Shown: positions 16,445 through 25,453, counted from the first letter of the stretch. The stretch is DNA of 64,000 nucleotides from CAILHX01 sp046155285 (GCA_046155285.1 JBJXEA010000024.1:21967-85966), one strand, 5' to 3'. Made by a program: numbers and translations. The notes: generated by a model from the sequence alone, not told the origin.

Positions 16445-18502
16445 ATGAATTCATTGCTTAAAAAATCCCTTTGGCTGCTCGTCGCCATTCTCGGCGCATC
16501 GGCAGTAGCCAACATCGCTTTAAGTCGCGGGGAATCCATCAGCGCGCTGTGGTTCACCGCCGCCGCGGTGTGTATCTACGCCATCGCCTACCGCTTCTAT
16601 GCCGCTTGGATTGCCGCCAGCGTACTGACTCTGGACGAAACCCGCGCTACACCCGCCGAGCGTTTTGACAACGGGCGCGATTTCATTCCTACCCACAAAT
16701 GGATCGTATTCGGCCACCATTTCGCCGCCATTGCCGGGCCTGGGCCATTGGTTGGCCCTACCTTGGCCGCGCAATTTGGCTATCTGCCGGGAACCTTGTG
16801 GATATTAGTGGGCGCGGTGCTGGGCGGCTGTGTGCAGGATATGACGACGCTGTTCTTTTCCACCCGCCGCGATGGACGCAGCCTAGGCCAAATGGCGCGT
16901 GACGAATTGGGTGCGATAGGCGGAGTTGCCGCGCTGATAGGCACTTTCGTGATTATGATCATCCTGATTGCGGTGCTGGGGTTGGTGGTGGTCAACGCCA
17001 TGAAACACAGCCCGTGGGCGACTTCCACCGTCGTCGCCACCATCCCCATCGCCATGTTCGTCGGCCTGTACATGCGAACTATCCGCCCCGGACGGGTGCT
17101 GGAAGGCTCGGTCATCGGCATCGCCTTGCTGTTGCTTTCTGTTGTGGGTGGCGGCTGGATAGACCATCAACCCGTGTTGCGTGAACTGTTTAATCACGAT
17201 GGCTTGCCGCTGGCTTGGGGCATCATCGCCTATGGCCTCGCCGCTGCCATCCTGCCAGTGTGGCTGCTGCTAGCACCGCGCGACTACCTTTCTACCTTCA
17301 TGAAACTAGGCACCATCATGCTGCTGGCTGTCGCCATCCTGATTCTACAACCGCAAATCCACATGCCAGCGCTGACCCAATTTATAGACGGCACCGGCCC
17401 GATTTTTGGCGGCTCTTTGTTCCCTTTTGTGTTCATCACCATCGCCTGCGGCGCAATTTCCGGCTTTCACGCGCTGATTGCCTCCGGCACCACACCCAAA
17501 CTGCTCAGCAACGAACGTGACATCCGCCTTATCGGCTACGGCGGCATGGCGTTGGAATCCTTCGTCGCCATCATGGCGCTCATCGCCGCCACAGTGCTGG
17601 AACCCGGCGTATTCTTTGCCATCAACAGCCCGGCCGGAGTAGTGGGTAAAGAAGCCGCCGATGCCGTGGCTAAAATCTCCGGCTGGGGCTTTCCTGTCAG
17701 CGTTGAACACATGCAACTGCTGGCAAAACAGATGGGCGAAACTACATTGTTTGCCCGCACCGGCGGCGCGCCATCACTAGCGGTGGGCATGGCCAGCATC
17801 TTTGGCAACGCTTTTGGTAATAACCTGCTGGCGCTGTGGTATCACTTCGCCATCATGTTCGAGGCCATCTTCATCCTCACCACACTGGATGCCGGTACCC
17901 GCGTCGGACGCTTCATGTTGCAGGATATGCTGGGCAATATCTGGCCGAAACTGGGGCAAACCTCATGGATGCCCTCGGTCATCCTCACCAGCGGCATCGT
18001 GGTCGCGGCTTGGGGCTACTTCCTCTACATCGGCGTGATAGATCCTAACGGCGGCGTCAACCTGCTATGGCCGCTATTCGGCATCGCCAACCAAATGCTG
18101 GCGGCCATCGCACTGTGTGTGGGCACTGGCATCTTGGTCAAATCCGGCAAACTCAAATATGCATGGATTACCGCACTGCCACTGTCTTGGCTAGTCATCG
18201 TCACCACCACGGCGGCTTACCAAAAAATCATGAGCGACGACATCCGCGTAGGCTTTTTTGCCGCCGCCAACGACATGTCCGCCAAACTCGCCGCCGGTCT
18301 ATTGCCACCGGAAAAAGCCGCAGTCGCGCCGCAGCTCATTTTCAATCAACATTTAGACGGCTGGATAGCACTGTTTCTGGCTACGTTGTTATGGATAATC
18401 GTGCTGGATATGTTGCGTGTTTGTGCGCGACATCTGGCTGGGAAGGCTGTGCCACCGCTCTCAGAATCGCTGCACATGCCTAGTCGCTTGGTGGAAGCTT
18501 AA
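16445..18502 (+). CDS. cstA: Carbon starvation protein A family transporter
   Basis: 685-aa polytopic inner-membrane protein of the CstA/BtsT family, whose studied members import pyruvate or peptides. Landmarks are ERFDNGRDFIPTHKWIVFGHHFAAIAGPGPLVGPTLAAQFGYLPGTLW and GFHALIASGTTPKLL. The frame is open six codons earlier, but MNSLLKKSLW is the natural start. It is followed by a YbdD-type gene, the usual partner. Pyruvate is a product of the methylcitrate and malic enzyme reactions encoded at the start of the window, but a link is only speculative. Confidence 0.93.
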   Translation: MNSLLKKSLWLLVAILGASAVANIALSRGESISALWFTAAAVCIYAIAYRFYAAWIAASVLTLDETRATPAERFDNGRDFIPTHKWIVFGHHFAAIAGPGPLVGPTLAAQFGYLPGTLWILVGAVLGGCVQDMTTLFFSTRRDGRSLGQMARDELGAIGGVAALIGTFVIMIILIAVLGLVVVNAMKHSPWATSTVVATIPIAMFVGLYMRTIRPGRVLEGSVIGIALLLLSVVGGGWIDHQPVLRELFNHDGLPLAWGIIAYGLAAAILPVWLLLAPRDYLSTFMKLGTIMLLAVAILILQPQIHMPALTQFIDGTGPIFGGSLFPFVFITIACGAISGFHALIASGTTPKLLSNERDIRLIGYGGMALESFVAIMALIAATVLEPGVFFAINSPAGVVGKEAADAVAKISGWGFPVSVEHMQLLAKQMGETTLFARTGGAPSLAVGMASIFGNAFGNNLLALWYHFAIMFEAIFILTTLDAGTRVGRFMLQDMLGNIWPKLGQTSWMPSVILTSGIVVAAWGYFLYIGVIDPNGGVNLLWPLFGIANQMLAAIALCVGTGILVKSGKLKYAWITALPLSWLVIVTTTAAYQKIMSDDIRVGFFAAANDMSAKLAAGLLPPEKAAVAPQLIFNQHLDGWIALFLATLLWIIVLDMLRVCARHLAGKAVPPLSESLHMPSRLVEA

Positions 18503-18515
18503 CGTCAGGGATTAA

Positions 18516-18689
18516 ATGACTATTTTGCGTAAAATCTGGCGAATCATCCGACGCTTATCCGGTGACGATGCCTATGAGCGTTATGTAGCGCATCACACCC
18601 ATCATCATGAAGGGGTGCCATTGTCACGCGAGGCGTACTTCAAGCAATGGCAGGATGGAAAATGGCAAGGAGTGAAACGATGTTGCTGA
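18516..18689 (+). CDS. YbdD/YjiX family small protein
   Basis: 57-aa protein starting MTILRKIWRIIRRLSGDDAYERYV and containing SREAYFKQWQDGKW, the recognisable DUF466 (YbdD/YjiX) pattern. It lies 13 bases after cstA, as in E. coli cstA-ybdD. Its last codons overlap the start of the next gene. Exact function is unknown; it is thought to support the transporter. Confidence 0.87.
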   Translation: MTILRKIWRIIRRLSGDDAYERYVAHHTHHHEGVPLSREAYFKQWQDGKWQGVKRCC

Positions 18690-19246
18690 ATGTGAACAAA
18701 CTAAGCGAACTAGAAGTAACCGTAACTCAATTCCGAAATCAATCCCCAGCGCATGTTCTTGAGGTTGCAGACCATGTTTGGAAACAAAGGGAAATGTTCA
18801 TTTCTTGGCCAAAAAAATCGCTTCTATTTATGCCTGAAGCTATTCGGGAGAAATATCACCAATATACACCTGAGCAGAAGCAGCAAATTCGAAGTGCAGA
18901 ACTAGTGCCGGATAGCCGATCTAATGGCCCAGCTATAATGACCTTTCTATTAGCTGGGGGTGCTAGACCAAAACGAGTTTCTCCTAATAAAGAATGGAGT
19001 ATTCACCACATTTATGATGGAAAATTTCCTTGGGTTGGTCATGGTGTTTCCACTCATGCGGTTAACGATAAACGCTACTTTACGCACTCCGCCGGTCTGG
19101 TGGCTATTCATCCTGTGGCAGATGCACTTGCAGATGAAGTTCCCTATTTTGCGTGGCTACTACGATATGAAGCATTTCGGCTTTTTGGTTTTGATCCTGA
19201 TTGTATTTTTACCTCCATAGCTAGGACGGATTCCATGCACCGTTAA
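18680..19246 (+). CDS. Conserved-looking hypothetical protein
   Basis: 188-aa protein I cannot name. It has no signal peptide or membrane span. The central GGARPKRVSPNKEWSIHHIYDGKFPW, followed by a second His-rich stretch (HGVSTHAVNDKRYFTHSAGL) and LLRYEAFRLFGFDPDCIF, is rich in conserved-looking His and aromatic residues and could form a metal site. An HNH-type nuclease resemblance is possible but unproven. The ATG at 18680 follows an AAGGAG site inside the YbdD gene; an in-frame ATG 11 codons earlier lacks one. Base composition is more AT-rich than its neighbours. Confidence 0.7.
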   Translation: MLLNVNKLSELEVTVTQFRNQSPAHVLEVADHVWKQREMFISWPKKSLLFMPEAIREKYHQYTPEQKQQIRSAELVPDSRSNGPAIMTFLLAGGARPKRVSPNKEWSIHHIYDGKFPWVGHGVSTHAVNDKRYFTHSAGLVAIHPVADALADEVPYFAWLLRYEAFRLFGFDPDCIFTSIARTDSMHR

Positions 19247-19254
19247 GCCTTAAA

Positions 19255-19275
19255 ATGGTGCGCGTCACGCACCAT
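19255..19275. terminator. Hairpin between convergent genes
   Basis: ATGGTGCG (19255-19262) pairs with CGCACCAT (19268-19275) across a 5-base loop, midway between two convergent genes. It may end transcription in both directions, though no long T-run is present. Confidence 0.5.
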
Positions 19276-19276
19276 G

Positions 19277-19804
19277 CTAACCATCAAACTCTATCTGCAC
19301 CACTTCGCCATAACCTATCGACAGCTTTTCGTAACTTTCCGCCAGCGGAATCCTCTTCACATGCGCCAGAACTGCGTGTATCACACCGGAATGGGTAATC
19401 ACCCCGACTTGTTCATGACGTTCCGCCAACTCGCGTAACAAGCCCAATACTCGTTGGCTGAGTTGCGCATAACTCTCACCGTTGGGCGGCACATGGTTCA
19501 CAAAGTCTGATAGCCATTTTTCGCTTTGCTCACGCGGAATATCCAGCCAGTTGCGGCCATCCCAGTCGCCAAAGTCAATCTCCTGCAATCTGTCCTCATG
19601 CACATGTTCGACTTGCAAAGCATTGGCCAACATGCGGCAGCGCTCTGCCGGGCTGCAATAGAAGGGGATGGGCGGCATTGTGGCAATCTTGGCTTTGATA
19701 GCTGCGGCTTCTTGCTCAAAGGTCTCGGCCAGTGGCGGGTTGTGGCGGCCATAGCAAAGACCATGCGCCAGTACCTTGGTATGGCGAATCAGCGTGAGAT
19801 GCAT
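19277..19804 (-). CDS. cobC: Histidine phosphatase family protein, probable alpha-ribazole phosphatase
   Basis: 175-aa phosphoglycerate-mutase-like phosphatase with the catalytic LIRHTKV (His at residue 7) near the N-terminus and a second His in ITHSGVIHAV. It overlaps cobS by 16 bases, so it is most likely the CobC-type enzyme that removes phosphate from alpha-ribazole phosphate or adenosylcobalamin phosphate. Without the neighbours it could only be called a histidine phosphatase. Confidence 0.85.
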   Translation of the reverse strand: MHLTLIRHTKVLAHGLCYGRHNPPLAETFEQEAAAIKAKIATMPPIPFYCSPAERCRMLANALQVEHVHEDRLQEIDFGDWDGRNWLDIPREQSEKWLSDFVNHVPPNGESYAQLSQRVLGLLRELAERHEQVGVITHSGVIHAVLAHVKRIPLAESYEKLSIGYGEVVQIEFDG

Positions 19805-20538
19805 GCCACGATTCCCAGATAGAAAGCTAACTCACTCAACTGCTGCATCGCGCCCAGACAGTCGCCGGTATAGCCGCCCAGCTTTTTTTGCAACAATCGC
19901 CCGAACCACCAGCGCACCAACAAAACCGGTAGCAGTGCCCAAAGCGCAGGCAAGGGCAGCCAATACAGCGGTGCCAAGCCAAATGCGGCGCACAGGGCGA
20001 ATTCTGGGCTTGTCATCTGCGTTGCCAAAGGTTTGGCCTTGCCGTTTTCGCGCACATATTCTTGGGTCAGAATCAGGCTGGCCGCACTCAAGCGGCTCAA
20101 GGCGTGGGCGGCAATCAACACGGCGGGAATGAGCGTGGCGGGGAGCGCAGCAAGCGCTTCAAACTTAAGCAACAAGGCCATAAACAGTGCCGATGCGCCA
20201 TAATTGCCGATGCGCGAATCTTTCATGATGGCGAGTACCTGCTCTTTCTCCCAGCCGCCACCAAGGCCGTCTACCGCGTCAGACAAGCCATCTTCGTGAA
20301 ACGCGCCGGTGAGCATCAGGCTTGCCACCATACTCAGTAGGATTGCTAAGCCCTGCGGCAACAGAATGGCTGAAATATAAAATACCAATGCCACCAGTGC
20401 GCCGACAACGATGCCAACCAAGGGGAAATATCGGGTTGAGCGATTGAGGTCTGCTTCTTCGTGCTTGCCCCACGCCGCACACGGGATGCGGGTGAAGAAG
20501 GTCAGGGCGGTGAAGAAGAGTTGGATTTGGTACTTCAT
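19789..20538 (-). CDS. cobS: Adenosylcobinamide-GDP ribazoletransferase (cobalamin synthase)
   Basis: 249-aa polytopic membrane enzyme joining adenosylcobinamide-GDP and alpha-ribazole. Signature segments are FFTRIPC, RYFPLVGIVVG, the acidic GAFHEDGLSDAVDGLGGG and IMKDSRIGNYG. It overlaps cobT by 4 bases and cobC by 16, forming cobT-cobS-cobC for nucleotide loop assembly of vitamin B12. Confidence 0.95.
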   Translation of the reverse strand: MKYQIQLFFTALTFFTRIPCAAWGKHEEADLNRSTRYFPLVGIVVGALVALVFYISAILLPQGLAILLSMVASLMLTGAFHEDGLSDAVDGLGGGWEKEQVLAIMKDSRIGNYGASALFMALLLKFEALAALPATLIPAVLIAAHALSRLSAASLILTQEYVRENGKAKPLATQMTSPEFALCAAFGLAPLYWLPLPALWALLPVLLVRWWFGRLLQKKLGGYTGDCLGAMQQLSELAFYLGIVACISR

Positions 20539-21569
20539 GCGTCGCGTCCACTGACTCCAGCCGATTCAAACGAGGCCATCTCATTGAGGAAATTGACCGC
20601 GGATTGCAATAATGGATAAGCCACGGCGCAGCCGGTACCTTCGCCTAGACGCATTCCAACGTCTAGCAAAGGCTCTGCACCTAGTTCTGCCAATAACTTG
20701 CTATGCCCAGCCTCGCCAGAGCGGTGGGTGAACACGCAGTTGTCGAGAATACTCACATTCAGCCGTGAGGCGACCAACAACGCAGAAGTCGCAATGAAGC
20801 CATCTATCAATAGCAACACACCTTTCTCTACCGCACCCAGCATGGCGCCCACCATCATCGCCACTTCAAATCCGCCAAAAGTGGCAAGCACTTGCAAGGG
20901 TTCGTCAGCATTCAAACCGTGGTGATTAAGCGCTTGTTCTAAGATTTTTATCTTGTTGGTTAAGCCCGCGTCATCTAAACCTGTGCCACGCCCGGCGCAC
21001 TGGCTCATTGGCAAGCTACACAACACGCACATCAACGCCGCCGCGCTGGAGGTATTGGCGATGCCCATTTCGCCAAAACCTAGCACGTTACTTCCTGCCG
21101 ATATTTCGGACAGCGCCAGCGCCTTGCCTTTTGCGATAGCGGCCTGACATTGCATGGCGGACATCGCGGGCTGGGTCAGGAAATTGGCCGTGCCCTTGGC
21201 GATTTTGGCGTTGATTAAATCAGGATGTGACGCGAAATCAGTCGCAACGCCAGCATCCACCACGCGCAACCCAATGCCATGCTGACGTGCGAACACATTG
21301 ATGGCAGCGCCGCCCGCCAGAAAATTCAACACCATCTGGTAGGTCACCGCTTGCGGAAAAGGACTCACGCCTGATTCAGCGATGCCGTGATCCCCCGCAA
21401 ACACCAAGATCACAGGACGATTGAGTATTGGTTCTAATGTTTGTTGCACCAAACCTATGCGCAACGCCAAGCTTTCCAACTTGCCCAAAGCGCCTAAGGG
21501 CTTGGTTTTGGTGTCTATGGCATGCTGAAGTTGTTGGCGCATTTTGGATATTGGCTGTGACGATGTCAT
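20535..21569 (-). CDS. cobT: Nicotinate-nucleotide-dimethylbenzimidazole phosphoribosyltransferase
   Basis: 344 aa. Transfers phosphoribose to 5,6-dimethylbenzimidazole to make alpha-ribazole phosphate. Landmarks: KPLGALGKLE, VFAGDHGIAESGVSPFPQAVT, GFGEMGIANTSSAAA and the C-terminal MRLGEGTGCAVAYPLLQSA with the catalytic Glu. First gene of a leftward cobalamin-assembly operon. No cobalamin riboswitch is evident in the 157 bases upstream. Confidence 0.96.
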   Translation of the reverse strand: MTSSQPISKMRQQLQHAIDTKTKPLGALGKLESLALRIGLVQQTLEPILNRPVILVFAGDHGIAESGVSPFPQAVTYQMVLNFLAGGAAINVFARQHGIGLRVVDAGVATDFASHPDLINAKIAKGTANFLTQPAMSAMQCQAAIAKGKALALSEISAGSNVLGFGEMGIANTSSAAALMCVLCSLPMSQCAGRGTGLDDAGLTNKIKILEQALNHHGLNADEPLQVLATFGGFEVAMMVGAMLGAVEKGVLLLIDGFIATSALLVASRLNVSILDNCVFTHRSGEAGHSKLLAELGAEPLLDVGMRLGEGTGCAVAYPLLQSAVNFLNEMASFESAGVSGRDA

Positions 21570-21663
21570 GGTGTTGGCGCTGTAAAATTGAAACGCTCTT
21601 GTACCGCATCCTTGTGATACACGTCAAATGTCTTGAAAAAGGTGTGCCTAAAACAAGTGCCTT

Positions 21664-21672
21664 TGCTATAAT
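21664..21672 (+). promoter_or_regulatory. Extended -10 promoter of tRNA-Phe
   Basis: TGCTATAAT (TG-N plus a perfect -10, TATAAT at 21667-21672) lies 55 bases before the tRNA and is followed by a GC-rich discriminator (CGCCCGC), as in stringently controlled stable-RNA promoters. No good -35 is visible at 17 bases. Confidence 0.65.
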
Positions 21673-21726
21673 CGCCCGCTCTCGGAATTCCGAAGCCGAG
21701 ATGCGCAGTTTCAATGTTTCAAGTAT

Positions 21727-21799
<73 letters not shown>

Positions 21800-21802
<3 letters not shown>

Positions 21803-21827
21803 GATTTGTGCGAAGCACAAAATCTGG
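21800..21827 (+). terminator. Hairpin directly after tRNA-Phe
   Basis: CCAGATTTGTGC pairs with GCACAAAATCTGG across a GAA loop with one bulge, beginning in the tRNA CCA end. It may mark the processing or termination point of the tRNA transcript; no T-run follows. Confidence 0.45.
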
Positions 21828-21880
21828 AAGGGCTTTAGATGTGCCACCAATCTCGTGTTGTTAATATAGGGAAGCTACAT

Positions 21881-22204
21881 ATGTCCCGCTATCAAGAAAT
21901 CACTCCCTCCGCACTCCAAGCTATGCAAGCCGTAGGCGCACTGCAACTGGTGGACGTGCGTAATCCAGAGGAAGTCGCTCGCGGCATTATCAGCGGCGCA
22001 AAACACATCATACTGAACGATCTACCTATGCGCTGGAACGAGCTCAGCGACGACACCCCCATCGTGCTTTATTGCCACAGCGGCGTGCGTTCTGCCCACG
22101 CTTGCATGTACTTGGCCGAGCAAGGATTTACCGCGTTGTTCAATCTGCAAGGCGGCATCATGGCTTGGGGGCAGGCGGGTTTGCCGTTCGTCGCTAAGAG
22201 TTAG
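21881..22204 (+). CDS. Rhodanese-like domain protein
   Basis: 107-aa single-domain rhodanese with the active-site loop YCHSGVRSAHA (catalytic Cys) and the N-terminal LVDVRNPEEVARGIISGAKHI. Such proteins carry sulfur as a persulfide. The ATG at 21881 follows an AGGGAAG site and starts at the domain edge; a longer frame from 21839 would add 14 unlikely residues. The TusA-like gene follows after 4 bases, so sulfur relay between the two is plausible. Confidence 0.9.
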   Translation: MSRYQEITPSALQAMQAVGALQLVDVRNPEEVARGIISGAKHIILNDLPMRWNELSDDTPIVLYCHSGVRSAHACMYLAEQGFTALFNLQGGIMAWGQAGLPFVAKS

Positions 22205-22208
22205 TACG

Positions 22209-22454
22209 ATGGAATTCGACAAAGAACTGGATGCGCGCAACTTGAATTGTCCGCTGCCCATCCTGCGCTGCAAAAAAGCGTTGGCGGAACTGAGTGGCGG
22301 ACAGGTGTTGAAGGTGGTGGCGACCGATCCAGGTTCGGTGAAAGACTTTCATGCTTTCGCACGCCAAACCGGGCATGAGATTGTGTCTTTCAATGAGGCC
22401 GATGGCGAAACTAAGTGCGAATATACCTTTTTGATGCGTAAGCGAATGACCTAA
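22209..22454 (+). CDS. TusA-family sulfurtransferase
   Basis: 81-aa TusA/YeeD-type protein. The motif LNCPLPILRCKKAL holds the persulfide-carrying Cys14, and the two-layer fold ends with CEYTFLMRKR. TusA proteins pass sulfur to tRNA thiolation or sulfur oxidation systems. It is adjacent to a rhodanese, with a 4-base gap. Confidence 0.9.
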   Translation: MEFDKELDARNLNCPLPILRCKKALAELSGGQVLKVVATDPGSVKDFHAFARQTGHEIVSFNEADGETKCEYTFLMRKRMT

Positions 22455-22576
22455 ACGGATTACTAGAGTTGTTAAGGCCAGGCCTGAAATTTTTATTGCT
22501 ACTTGGATGGAAGTTAAAAATTTGTTAACTCACCTATCTCCAATAGTCGGTAATGCCCATATTTATGGAGGCCATC

Positions 22577-22714
22577 ATGCTGGTGGTCAGGCATAACAAA
22601 CAGAACCTACATATGAAAGCGAAATGGTTTTTAAGTGTCTGGGTGAAAAGTATAGGCAACAGAAGTGAATATCTAACTACGCTGGACCGTCGAGAGTCTG
22701 CTAATTGTCTTTAG
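22577..22714 (+). CDS. Possible 45-aa small protein
   Basis: A short frame starting MLVVRHNKQN and ending RRESANCL with a GGAGG site 6 bases before the ATG, alone in the 280-base gap between the TusA-like gene and the DUF1993 gene. It has no recognisable domain or membrane span. It could be a chance frame; the good ribosome site is its only support. The rest of the gap shows nothing else recognisable. Confidence 0.25.
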   Translation: MLVVRHNKQNLHMKAKWFLSVWVKSIGNRSEYLTTLDRRESANCL

Positions 22715-22734
22715 TGGCCGGTTTCTGACATTTG

Positions 22735-23238
22735 TTAGTCCCCCAAAAAATCCATCTTGCCAATCTCCACGCCGTTGTGGCGCAGAATGGCATAGGCCAT
22801 GCTGGTGTGGAAGTGCAGGTTGGGGGTGACGAAGTTGAGCAAATAGGGCTGGCCTAAAAAGCTGACTTCGCGTTTGCCTAGCTTGAGGTTGATGGTGCCT
22901 TCTTCGCTGCCATCAATTTGTACGGCGGTCACACTTTGCAAAAAGGCGATGGTTTTGGCGATGCGGGCTTGCAGTTCGGGGAAGGTAGTTTCGTTGTCTT
23001 CATAGCTGGGAACGGCAATGCCAGCAAGCCTTGCGACGCAGCCTTTGACTACGTCGGTGGCGATCTGTATCTGGCGTGATAGTGGGTACATATCCGGTGC
23101 CAAGCGTGCATTGACAAACACAGAAGGTTCGATTTTCTTGGCTTCGGCGTGGGCGGCGGCTTTTTCCAATATCGCGGAAAGGTTGCCTAGGAATTTAACA
23201 AAGACAGGGACTGAGGCTTGGTACATTGAGAGGGACAT
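22735..23238 (-). CDS. DUF1993 family protein
   Basis: 167-aa protein of the DUF1993 family (SMYQASVPVFVKFLGNLSAILEKA at the N-terminus, YPLSRQIQIATD, and FHTSMAYAILRHNGVEIGKMDFLG at the C-terminus), a helical DinB-like fold of unknown function. The ATG at 23238 has a GGAG site 7 bases upstream; a TTG four codons earlier was not chosen. Confidence 0.88.
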   Translation of the reverse strand: MSLSMYQASVPVFVKFLGNLSAILEKAAAHAEAKKIEPSVFVNARLAPDMYPLSRQIQIATDVVKGCVARLAGIAVPSYEDNETTFPELQARIAKTIAFLQSVTAVQIDGSEEGTINLKLGKREVSFLGQPYLLNFVTPNLHFHTSMAYAILRHNGVEIGKMDFLGD

Positions 23239-23277
23239 TTTTAGCTCCAAAGTTATAAATCAGTAGTCATTCTATGT

Positions 23278-24501
23278 TTAGTTATCTTGCGCCGATTCCA
23301 AGCGCTTAATAATCTCCACTCGCGCCTTGGATATGGCTTCTTTGATGGAGGTTGGCGTAGTGTGTTGACTGGCAATAGCACCTGCATCTAGGGTTTGAAC
23401 GGCTTGTAAACATTCCCGCAATTTCTGCGCCGCAGGAAATGGCTTGTCAGCATAACCCAATCTTCCTCGTGTGTCGCATTCGCAAGCACGCAAAAAATCC
23501 TCAAACCGCGCTGGCTGGCGGATGGCATCGGTGTCTTGTAAGAACTGCACGATGGTACTGGGACGCATTTCGAACACGGCGTGTACTTTGCCGTGCAGTT
23601 TGGCGACGATGTGTGCCAGCCCCTTGCAGTCGTTTGGCACTTTGAGGCGTTTGCATAGCTCTTTGAGCAGGTTCACGCTGCGTGCTTCATGGCCTATATG
23701 ACGTGGCAGCATGTCGGCGGGAGTAGTGCCTTTGCCCAAGTCGTGGGTGAGTGCGGCGAATCTCACTGGTAAGTTGTAGCCTTGTGAAGCCGCATAGTCC
23801 ACCACCATCATGATGTGTACTCCGGTGTCTATTTCTGGATGATGCTGGGCTGGCTGGGGGACACCCCACAGTCTGTCTACTTCGGGTAATAGTTGTTTCA
23901 ACGCGCCGCATTGGCGCAGCACCTCAAACATTTTGGAAGGTGTGGATTCCATCAAGCCACGCGAGAGTTCTTGCCACACGCGCTCCGGCACCAAGGCATC
24001 TACTTCGCCGTTTTGCACCATCTCTTGCATCAGGCGCATGGTTTCTGGCGCGACGCTGAAATCGTCAAAACGCGCCGCAAAGCGGGCGACACGCAAGATG
24101 CGAACCGGGTCTTCTACAAACGCAGCACTGACGTGCCTGAATATTTTGTCCTGCAAGTCTTGCTGGCCGTGGTGGGGGTCTATCAGTTGGCCATTTTCGT
24201 CTTTAGCAATGGCGTTGATGGTGAGGTCGCGGCGGGCGAGGTCTTGTTCCAACGTGACTTCCGGGGCGGCATGCACTTGAAATCCCTTGTAGCCACGCGC
24301 CGTCTTGCGTTCGGTGCGAGCCAGCGCATACTCTTCATGAGTGTTAGGATGCAAAAATACCGGGAAATCTTTGCCTACGGGTTGATAACCGAGTGCTGCC
24401 ATTTGCTCTGGTGTTGCGCCGACGACGACCCAATCGCGATCTTTGAGGGGTAAGCCCAGCAAGGCATCGCGGACCGCACCGCCGACACAATAGATGTGCA
24501 T
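23278..24501 (-). CDS. cca: Multifunctional CCA tRNA nucleotidyltransferase
   Basis: 407 aa. Adds or repairs the CCA end of tRNAs. Class II nucleotidyltransferase head: GGAVRDALLGLPLKDRDWVV (residues 7-26), then RRDLTINAIA, and an HD phosphohydrolase domain with LTHDLGKG, as in the E. coli-type enzyme that also has phosphatase and 2',3'-cyclic phosphodiesterase activities. Its ATG directly abuts the stop codon of the upstream epimerase-like gene. Confidence 0.95.
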   Translation of the reverse strand: MHIYCVGGAVRDALLGLPLKDRDWVVVGATPEQMAALGYQPVGKDFPVFLHPNTHEEYALARTERKTARGYKGFQVHAAPEVTLEQDLARRDLTINAIAKDENGQLIDPHHGQQDLQDKIFRHVSAAFVEDPVRILRVARFAARFDDFSVAPETMRLMQEMVQNGEVDALVPERVWQELSRGLMESTPSKMFEVLRQCGALKQLLPEVDRLWGVPQPAQHHPEIDTGVHIMMVVDYAASQGYNLPVRFAALTHDLGKGTTPADMLPRHIGHEARSVNLLKELCKRLKVPNDCKGLAHIVAKLHGKVHAVFEMRPSTIVQFLQDTDAIRQPARFEDFLRACECDTRGRLGYADKPFPAAQKLRECLQAVQTLDAGAIASQHTTPTSIKEAISKARVEIIKRLESAQDN

Positions 24502-25443
24502 CTATCTGCCCGCCGTCACCCGATAACGCAGGTAGTTAGCACGTGGCGTAGCACCACTGAGGTAATCTGGGGCGATCGCCTCCAGCGCAGCTGGTGTGAT
24601 GCCGAATAAAGTGGGGAAAGCTTCGGCGCTGACGCTATCAATCTCGGTGGAAAGGAGGTTGTCGCGGCTCATTAGCTTGATCGGTAGCCATTCCATGAAT
24701 GCCGCCTGCAAGTAAGATAGCCGTTTATTGAGGCCAATAATACGCGGGTTAGCACCGACCGCGTTAGCGGCAAATGCCACCAGCTCGCGCATGGTGTAAA
24801 CAGTAGGCCCGCACAGGTCATAGCTTTGTTGATAGGTATGCAAATCATTGACGCTGGCGGTGATAACGTGTGCCAAGTCTTCCACCCATAGTGGCTGAAA
24901 GCGGGCATTAGGAACGGCGAGCGGAATGATGGGTGTGAGTTTTGCCATATTGGCGAACAGGTTAAGAAAGCTATCGCCCTCGCCAAACACCACCGAAGGG
25001 CGGAATATCGTCCAGTTGAGTTGCGAGACTTTAAGCGCGGCTTCGCCCATCGCTTTAGAGCGTAAATACATGCTAGGTGCGGCGCTGCTGGCGTGTAGGG
25101 CGCTCATTTGGATGAGGCGATTGATATTTAGCTCTTTGCACAGCGCGACCAAGCGGCGCGGTAGTTCGCCGTGAATGGCTTCAAAAGTAGTGTGCTTATC
25201 TTGATGCAAAATACCGACTAGATTGATGACAGTATCACAATCGCTCAATACATGCCGCAGCGCCATATCGCTCATGATTTGGCATTCAACAACAGTGACT
25301 TTGGGCAGCAAAATGAGGTGTTTGGAAGACTCGCGGCGGCGCGTGAGTACTTTGACGTTGAAGCCAGCTTTGTCCAGATGATGCACGATATGGCTGCCGA
25401 TAAAGCCAGAGCCGCCTAACACGCATATAGTCTTATTTTGCAT
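24502..25443 (-). CDS. NAD(P)-binding epimerase-like protein (complex I NDUFA9 family)
   Basis: 313-aa extended short-chain dehydrogenase with GGSGFIGSHIV (residues 9-19) and the pattern typical of bacterial NDUFA9-like proteins (VINLVGIL, IFRPSVVFGEGDSFLNLFA, PLWVEDLAHVI). The catalytic YxxxK is replaced by YLRSK. Function in bacteria is not established; quinone or sugar-nucleotide chemistry are possibilities. It lies between slt and cca, a conserved betaproteobacterial arrangement. Confidence 0.85.
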   Translation of the reverse strand: MQNKTICVLGGSGFIGSHIVHHLDKAGFNVKVLTRRRESSKHLILLPKVTVVECQIMSDMALRHVLSDCDTVINLVGILHQDKHTTFEAIHGELPRRLVALCKELNINRLIQMSALHASSAAPSMYLRSKAMGEAALKVSQLNWTIFRPSVVFGEGDSFLNLFANMAKLTPIIPLAVPNARFQPLWVEDLAHVITASVNDLHTYQQSYDLCGPTVYTMRELVAFAANAVGANPRIIGLNKRLSYLQAAFMEWLPIKLMSRDNLLSTEIDSVSAEAFPTLFGITPAALEAIAPDYLSGATPRANYLRYRVTAGR

Positions 25444-25453
25444 GTGCTACCTT

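Noticed and set aside
21570..21726. Possible cobalamin riboswitch upstream of cobT
   Set aside because: No B12-box-like sequence or suitable fold seen; the region is occupied by the divergent tRNA-Phe promoter.
23893..24453. 186-codon plus-strand frame opposite cca
   Set aside because: Antisense to the CCA-adding enzyme; no domain or start signal.
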